Of a stretch of 16,289 nt of DNA, positions 12,927-16,289 are shown in pieces; the stretch's first letter is position 1, and every line of letters begins with the position of its first letter. The notes under the pieces were generated by a model that saw only the letters and a program-made list of their open reading frames with translations, had not been told where the DNA came from and did not search any database. The position numbers and the translations under genes were made by a program. This DNA is from a bacterium. GTDB taxonomy: Bacteria; UBA6262. The stretch covers positions 1 through 16,289 of the forward strand of contig JAQUQP010000026.1 of NCBI GenBank assembly GCA_028716025.1, given 5' to 3'.

Positions 12927-14705
12927 TTATTGGCTTCCCAGCCGTTGTTTCAATCCTTCATATTCATCCCAGATAGCCTTAGGCATGCGATCGCCAAATT
13001 GCGCAAAAAACTGTTGGTGGCCCTTCAGTTCTTCCAGCCATTCATTTTTATCTACTGCCACCAGTTTTTCCATAGTTTTTTCAGATAGTTTCAACCCATT
13101 CAGGTCAATATCCTGCGGCCGTGGTACATAGCCGATCGGTGTCTTCTGCGCGTCTATCTCACCGCGGCAGCGGGACAAGATCCATTCCAACACCCGCAGG
13201 TTTTCACCGTAACCCGGCCAGAGGAACTTTCCATCTTCATCTACCCGGAACCAGTTCACATGGAATATTTTGGGTTTTTTCTCGATCTTTTCTCCCATAT
13301 TTAACCAGTGTCCAAAATAATCAGCCATATTATAACCGCAGAACGGGAACATCGCCATTGGGTCACGTCTAACTTCACCCTGCTTACCAAATTGTGCGGC
13401 AGTGCGTTCACTGGCCATAGTAGCGCCAACATAGACGCCGTGCTGCCAATTAAACGATTCATATACCAGGGGTGCCAAATGCGCCCGGCGGCCGCCGAAA
13501 ACAATGGCAGAGATAGGTACCCCGTGATGATGTTCCAGGCGATAGGAAATTGAAGGACATTGCTTTGCCGGAACAGTAAAACGGCTATTGGCATGCGCCC
13601 CTTTAATAATATTTCCTTTTTCGTCTTTTAATCCCGGTTTCCAGGGACGTCCCATCCAGTCGATCCCCTCAGAAGGGACAGGGCCATCGCCTTCTTCCCA
13701 CCAGACGGTACCGTCCATTTTAAGGAGCACATTGGTATAAATAGTATTCTTCTTTATCGCTTCCATCATGTTGGGATTAGTTCTTGAATTCGTACCGGGA
13801 GCTACCCCGAAAAAACCAGACTCAGGATTAACCGCCCACAGCGCCCCATCAGTATCAACCCTCATCCAGGCAATATCGTCACCTACGGTCCAGACCTTAT
13901 AACCCTTGGCCTTTAATCCTTCGGGAGGAATGAGCATGGCCAGGTTAGTCTTGCCGCAGGCACTGGGAAAAGCAGCTGCGATATAGTCGATCTTACCACC
14001 AGGCTCTTCAACACCCATGATCAGCATATGTTCTGCCAACCAGCTTTCTTTCTTAGCTATATGACTGGCTATCCTCAAACTTAAGCATTTCTTACCCAGC
14101 AAAACATTTCCGCCGTAACCGCTGCCTACGCTCCAGATCGCATTATCTTCCGGGAAATGCAGGATCAGCCGTTTGGTAATGTCCAATTGCGCTTTACTGT
14201 GCAGGCATTTCGTAAATTCACTGGTTGTACCGAGTTGTTCCAGGACTTTAGTCCCGATCCTGGTCATAATCCTCATATTAAGAACCACATAAATACTGTC
14301 GGTAAGTTCTACTCCTATCTTACTGAAAGGCGAACCTACAGGGCCCATGGAAAATGGGATAACATACATAGTCCGGCCACGCATCGCACCGGTAAAAATT
14401 TCTCTCGCCCGGTGATAGGCTTCTTTAGGCAACATCCAATTATTACTCGGGCCAGCATCGTCTTTTTTACTGGTACAGATAAACGTAAGATCTTCGGTAC
14501 GTGCCACATCGTTGGGAGCGGTACGATGATAAAGACATCCGGGCATTAGTTCCTGGTTCAAACGAATTATCTCACCGCTATCGCAAGCCTGCTGTTCCAA
14601 GTCCGCTCTTTCTTCTTCAGAGCCATTGATCCAGACTATTTTATCAGGCTGACACATTTTAGCGCATTCCTCTACCCACTTTTTTAGTTTCTTATGCTTG
14701 GTCAT
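12927..14705 (-). CDS. pckG: Phosphoenolpyruvate carboxykinase (GTP)
   Basis: Cytoplasmic enzyme interconverting oxaloacetate plus GTP with PEP, CO2 and GDP, in gluconeogenesis or anaplerosis. The 592 residues match the GTP-dependent family (about 600), not the ATP form. Motifs are ARTEDLTFICTSK (68-80) with substrate Arg70, GYGGNVLLGKK (196-206) with metal-site Lys, FPSACGKTN (246-254) holding the P-loop and the reactive Cys250, GDDIAWM (275-281), and NPESGFFGVAPGTN (293-306). AGGAG sits five bases before the ATG. It follows the binding-protein gene after 49 bases, with no clear promoter between them, and ends at a strong terminator. Direction of flux cannot be judged from this window. Confidence 0.97.
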   Translation of the reverse strand: MTKHKKLKKWVEECAKMCQPDKIVWINGSEEERADLEQQACDSGEIIRLNQELMPGCLYHRTAPNDVARTEDLTFICTSKKDDAGPSNNWMLPKEAYHRAREIFTGAMRGRTMYVIPFSMGPVGSPFSKIGVELTDSIYVVLNMRIMTRIGTKVLEQLGTTSEFTKCLHSKAQLDITKRLILHFPEDNAIWSVGSGYGGNVLLGKKCLSLRIASHIAKKESWLAEHMLIMGVEEPGGKIDYIAAAFPSACGKTNLAMLIPPEGLKAKGYKVWTVGDDIAWMRVDTDGALWAVNPESGFFGVAPGTNSRTNPNMMEAIKKNTIYTNVLLKMDGTVWWEEGDGPVPSEGIDWMGRPWKPGLKDEKGNIIKGAHANSRFTVPAKQCPSISYRLEHHHGVPISAIVFGGRRAHLAPLVYESFNWQHGVYVGATMASERTAAQFGKQGEVRRDPMAMFPFCGYNMADYFGHWLNMGEKIEKKPKIFHVNWFRVDEDGKFLWPGYGENLRVLEWILSRCRGEIDAQKTPIGYVPRPQDIDLNGLKLSEKTMEKLVAVDKNEWLEELKGHQQFFAQFGDRMPKAIWDEYEGLKQRLGSQ

Positions 14706-14725
14706 GTAATCTCCTTGTTTTTAAG

Positions 14726-14754
14726 ACTCCAGCAAACCAGACAATAAACTCCAG
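14726..14754 (-). repeat. Direct repeat CTGGAGT, 22 bases apart, ahead of pckG
   Basis: On the - strand CTGGAGT occurs at 14754-14748 and again at 14732-14726, so the copies are two helical turns apart. They lie in the 49-base gap between the binding-protein stop and the pckG start. A regulator site is possible, but chance or an accidental Shine-Dalgarno-like word is as likely. Confidence 0.35.
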
Positions 14755-15909
14755 TTACTGTATTTTTTCTATTTTCCCGCCGTTTATAGTCAATAGTATT
14801 AGTTGCTTCTCCGCGTCCCGGTTACTGCCGAAAGTGGTTTTTCCGGTCAAACCAGGGAAATCCTTAATACGCTGTAATTCATTTTTAATATTCTCCCGGG
14901 TGAATCCCCCCGCATATATACATTGCGCCAGTATACGCACTGTATCGACACAATGTGCCGCCAGGCTGTCCGGCGTTTCGCCAAATTTTTGTTTATATTG
15001 CTGCACAAATCCCATGATATTCTGGCTATGGCTGTCCACATAAAAACTTGTCGTATAGATAGCTCCTTCCAGGAATTCCATACCTCGGCTCACTTTCCCA
15101 TCATCGGTCCAAGAATTTACCCCGGCCAATATTGGCCTTATACCGCTTTGGTATACCTGCTGCGCAATTCCCGGCAGTTCCGCAGTATAGCAAGGCACGA
15201 AAAGAACTTGTATCTCTTTATTGCCTATCCTGGAAATGGTCGAATTAAAACTATATGTATCAACAGTATAAGATTCTTTCCCGGCCAATATTCCTCCCAT
15301 TTCCTTGATCCGCCGAGCGGAAATCTCAGCCATATTGACGCCATATTCGTTAAATGGGTACATAATAGCGAATGAACGTTTTCCATCCACCTGGAACAGG
15401 TATTCGATCAATCTTGCCGCATTAATACTGTAATTAATCCTGTTCCTGAAAACATAAGGACCGATTTCAGGAATACCGATCGCTCCAGCCGCCGGAGTAA
15501 TGAATACCACTTTCCGGCGATTAGCCTGGATAGCACCGGCAAAAGCCAGTTCATCAGTCATCCCTCCGATAATAGCTATTAAGTCATTTCGTTCAGCTAG
15601 ACTGCTAACCGCTAGGGTCGCTTTGGCTGGTTGGCTGTTATCATCAAAAAAAACAGCTTTTAGCACCGTACCGCGCACACCACCGATACGGTTTATTTCA
15701 TCAATGGCAAACTCGATCCCCTGCTTGGCATTTTTACCTAGTTTCGAGTATTGACCCGTTTCCGGCAGCACTATACCTATAGCCAGTTCCTTAGGGCCAA
15801 AAGCAATGGTTGACTGCTGTTTTCCCTGACAACCGCCTAAAACAAATAACAGAGCCAAAAAATAGGCAGCAGGCAAAATACCTTTATAAAAACACCGTCG
15901 AGAGATCAT
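14755..15909 (-). CDS. Periplasmic-binding lipoprotein of the Leu/Ile/Val family (Peripla_BP_6)
   Basis: A 384-residue substrate-binding protein of the branched-chain amino-acid ABC transporter type. The N-terminus is a lipoprotein signal ending in LGGC with Cys27 as the lipidated residue. It also starts ISRRCFYK (2-9), close to a twin-arginine motif. The mature part begins with the classic first strand [20 protein letters not shown] (37-56), then [10 protein letters not shown] (59-68) and IIGGMTDE (103-110), two alpha/beta lobes as in LivJ. Ligands in this family range from branched amino acids to amides, urea and aromatics, so the substrate is open. No permease or ATPase gene is in the window. 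ATG 15909 overlaps the thiC stop as ATGA; the ribosome-binding site is weak, fitting translational coupling. Confidence 0.88.
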   Translation of the reverse strand: MISRRCFYKGILPAAYFLALLFVLGGCQGKQQSTIAFGPKELAIGIVLPETGQYSKLGKNAKQGIEFAIDEINRIGGVRGTVLKAVFFDDNSQPAKATLAVSSLAERNDLIAIIGGMTDELAFAGAIQANRRKVVFITPAAGAIGIPEIGPYVFRNRINYSINAARLIEYLFQVDGKRSFAIMYPFNEYGVNMAEISARRIKEMGGILAGKESYTVDTYSFNSTISRIGNKEIQVLFVPCYTAELPGIAQQVYQSGIRPILAGVNSWTDDGKVSRGMEFLEGAIYTTSFYVDSHSQNIMGFVQQYKQKFGETPDSLAAHCVDTVRILAQCIYAGGFTRENIKNELQRIKDFPGLTGKTTFGSNRDAEKQLILLTINGGKIEKIQ

Positions 15910-16289
15910 AAAAACTTATCCATTTCTTTCATGGAACAAAATTCACCGCACATGGTGCAGCCGAACTTATTACGCAAACGCATTTTTGTTCTTTCGTTAC
16001 CAAACTTTTCCGGATCAAGGCTTAAGCTGCATTGTTTTTTCCAGTCCAGGGCTTTGCGGGCGATAGACATCTTTTTATCCCACTCTGCGGCATTTCCTAT
16101 TCCTTTGACAATATCAGCGGCATGAGCAGCAATACGTGAGGCCATTATCCCGTCTTTAACATCAGTGACATTAGGCAAACGCAAATGCTCAGCCGGAGTT
16201 ACGTAACATAAAAAGTCGGCACCGTAGCTTGCTGCCAGCGCACCGCCAATGGCGCAGGTAATATGGTCATAGCCGGGAGCAATATCAGT
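15906..16289 (-). CDS. thiC: Phosphomethylpyrimidine synthase ThiC, C-terminal part
   Basis: Radical-SAM enzyme turning aminoimidazole ribotide into HMP phosphate for thiamine. Only the last 127 or so codons are here; the frame is open to the right edge and the start lies outside. [10 protein letters not shown] and [14 protein letters not shown], followed by [13 protein letters not shown], are the family's conserved core. The C-terminal 4Fe-4S motif reads CTMCGEFC, so the spacing is C-x2-C-x3-C, one residue shorter than the C-x2-C-x4-C of E. coli and Caulobacter ThiC. The tail is short (MKEMDKFL), as in the compact bacterial and archaeal form. BzaF, the related hydroxybenzimidazole synthase, is a less likely alternative that the missing part would settle. 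The stop overlaps the binding-protein ATG by four bases. Confidence 0.93.
   Translation of the reverse strand, partial: TDIAPGYDHITCAIGGALAASYGADFLCYVTPAEHLRLPNVTDVKDGIMASRIAAHAADIVKGIGNAAEWDKKMSIARKALDWKKQCSLSLDPEKFGNERTKMRLRNKFGCTMCGEFCSMKEMDKFL

Noticed and set aside
13301..13594. A 97-codon frame on the - strand inside pckG
   Set aside because: It lies in another frame of a well-supported PEP carboxykinase gene and shows no motif or ribosome-binding site of its own.

Overview
The window looks like a chromosomal segment of an uncultivated, outer-membrane-bearing bacterium with moderate GC. It carries 18 protein genes, one cut by the right edge, packed tightly with gaps mostly under 80 bases and several overlaps. 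No tRNA, rRNA, CRISPR array, insertion sequence or phage gene was seen. A glycosyltransferase like those of lipopolysaccharide-core synthesis suggests a Gram-negative envelope. The gene mix and the AT-rich word repeats in the spacers remind me of Candidatus Omnitrophota or a related lineage. That is an impression from memory, not a demonstrated placement.

Layout from left to right. (1) Positions 1-114 are non-coding, with a hairpin plus T-run that would terminate a + strand gene lying outside the window. (2) Positions 115-4271 (- strand, read right to left): tldD, a sugar-phosphate isomerase/epimerase-like TIM barrel, a GT-B glycosyltransferase and a GT-A glycosyltransferase, probably one operon for surface-glycan work. 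(3) Positions 4348-5259 (-): a single AAA+/ORC-like ATPase with its own downstream terminator. (4) Positions 5364-6424 (+): a tandem-ACT regulator (GcvR-like) and peptide deformylase, driven by a consensus-like sigma70 promoter. This is the only + strand unit. (5) Positions 6537-12770 (-): a run of eight genes, yfcE, cinA, a cyclic-nucleotide-binding protein, an AI-2E-family membrane protein, thpR, a polysaccharide deacetylase, ruvX and mltG. A strong promoter lies ahead of yfcE. (6) Positions 12927-16289 (-): the thiC C-terminus, a periplasmic-binding lipoprotein coupled to it by a 4-base overlap, and GTP-dependent PEP carboxykinase, closed by a very good terminator.

Most of the genes are housekeeping. 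The run in (5) combines nucleotide/RNA maintenance (CinA, ThpR, RuvX, YfcE) with cell-wall and membrane functions (MltG, deacetylase, AI-2E protein). Half of its genes begin with GTG or TTG. CinA beside ThpR, and RuvX beside MltG, are pairings I know from other bacteria; here they are merged with extra genes.

I saw no clear new defence or mobile system. The better leads are the overlapping cyclic-nucleotide sensor and AI-2E membrane protein, the stand-alone ORC-like ATPase, the thiC-coupled binding protein with a twin-arginine-like lipoprotein signal, and different short-word repeats in several intergenic gaps.
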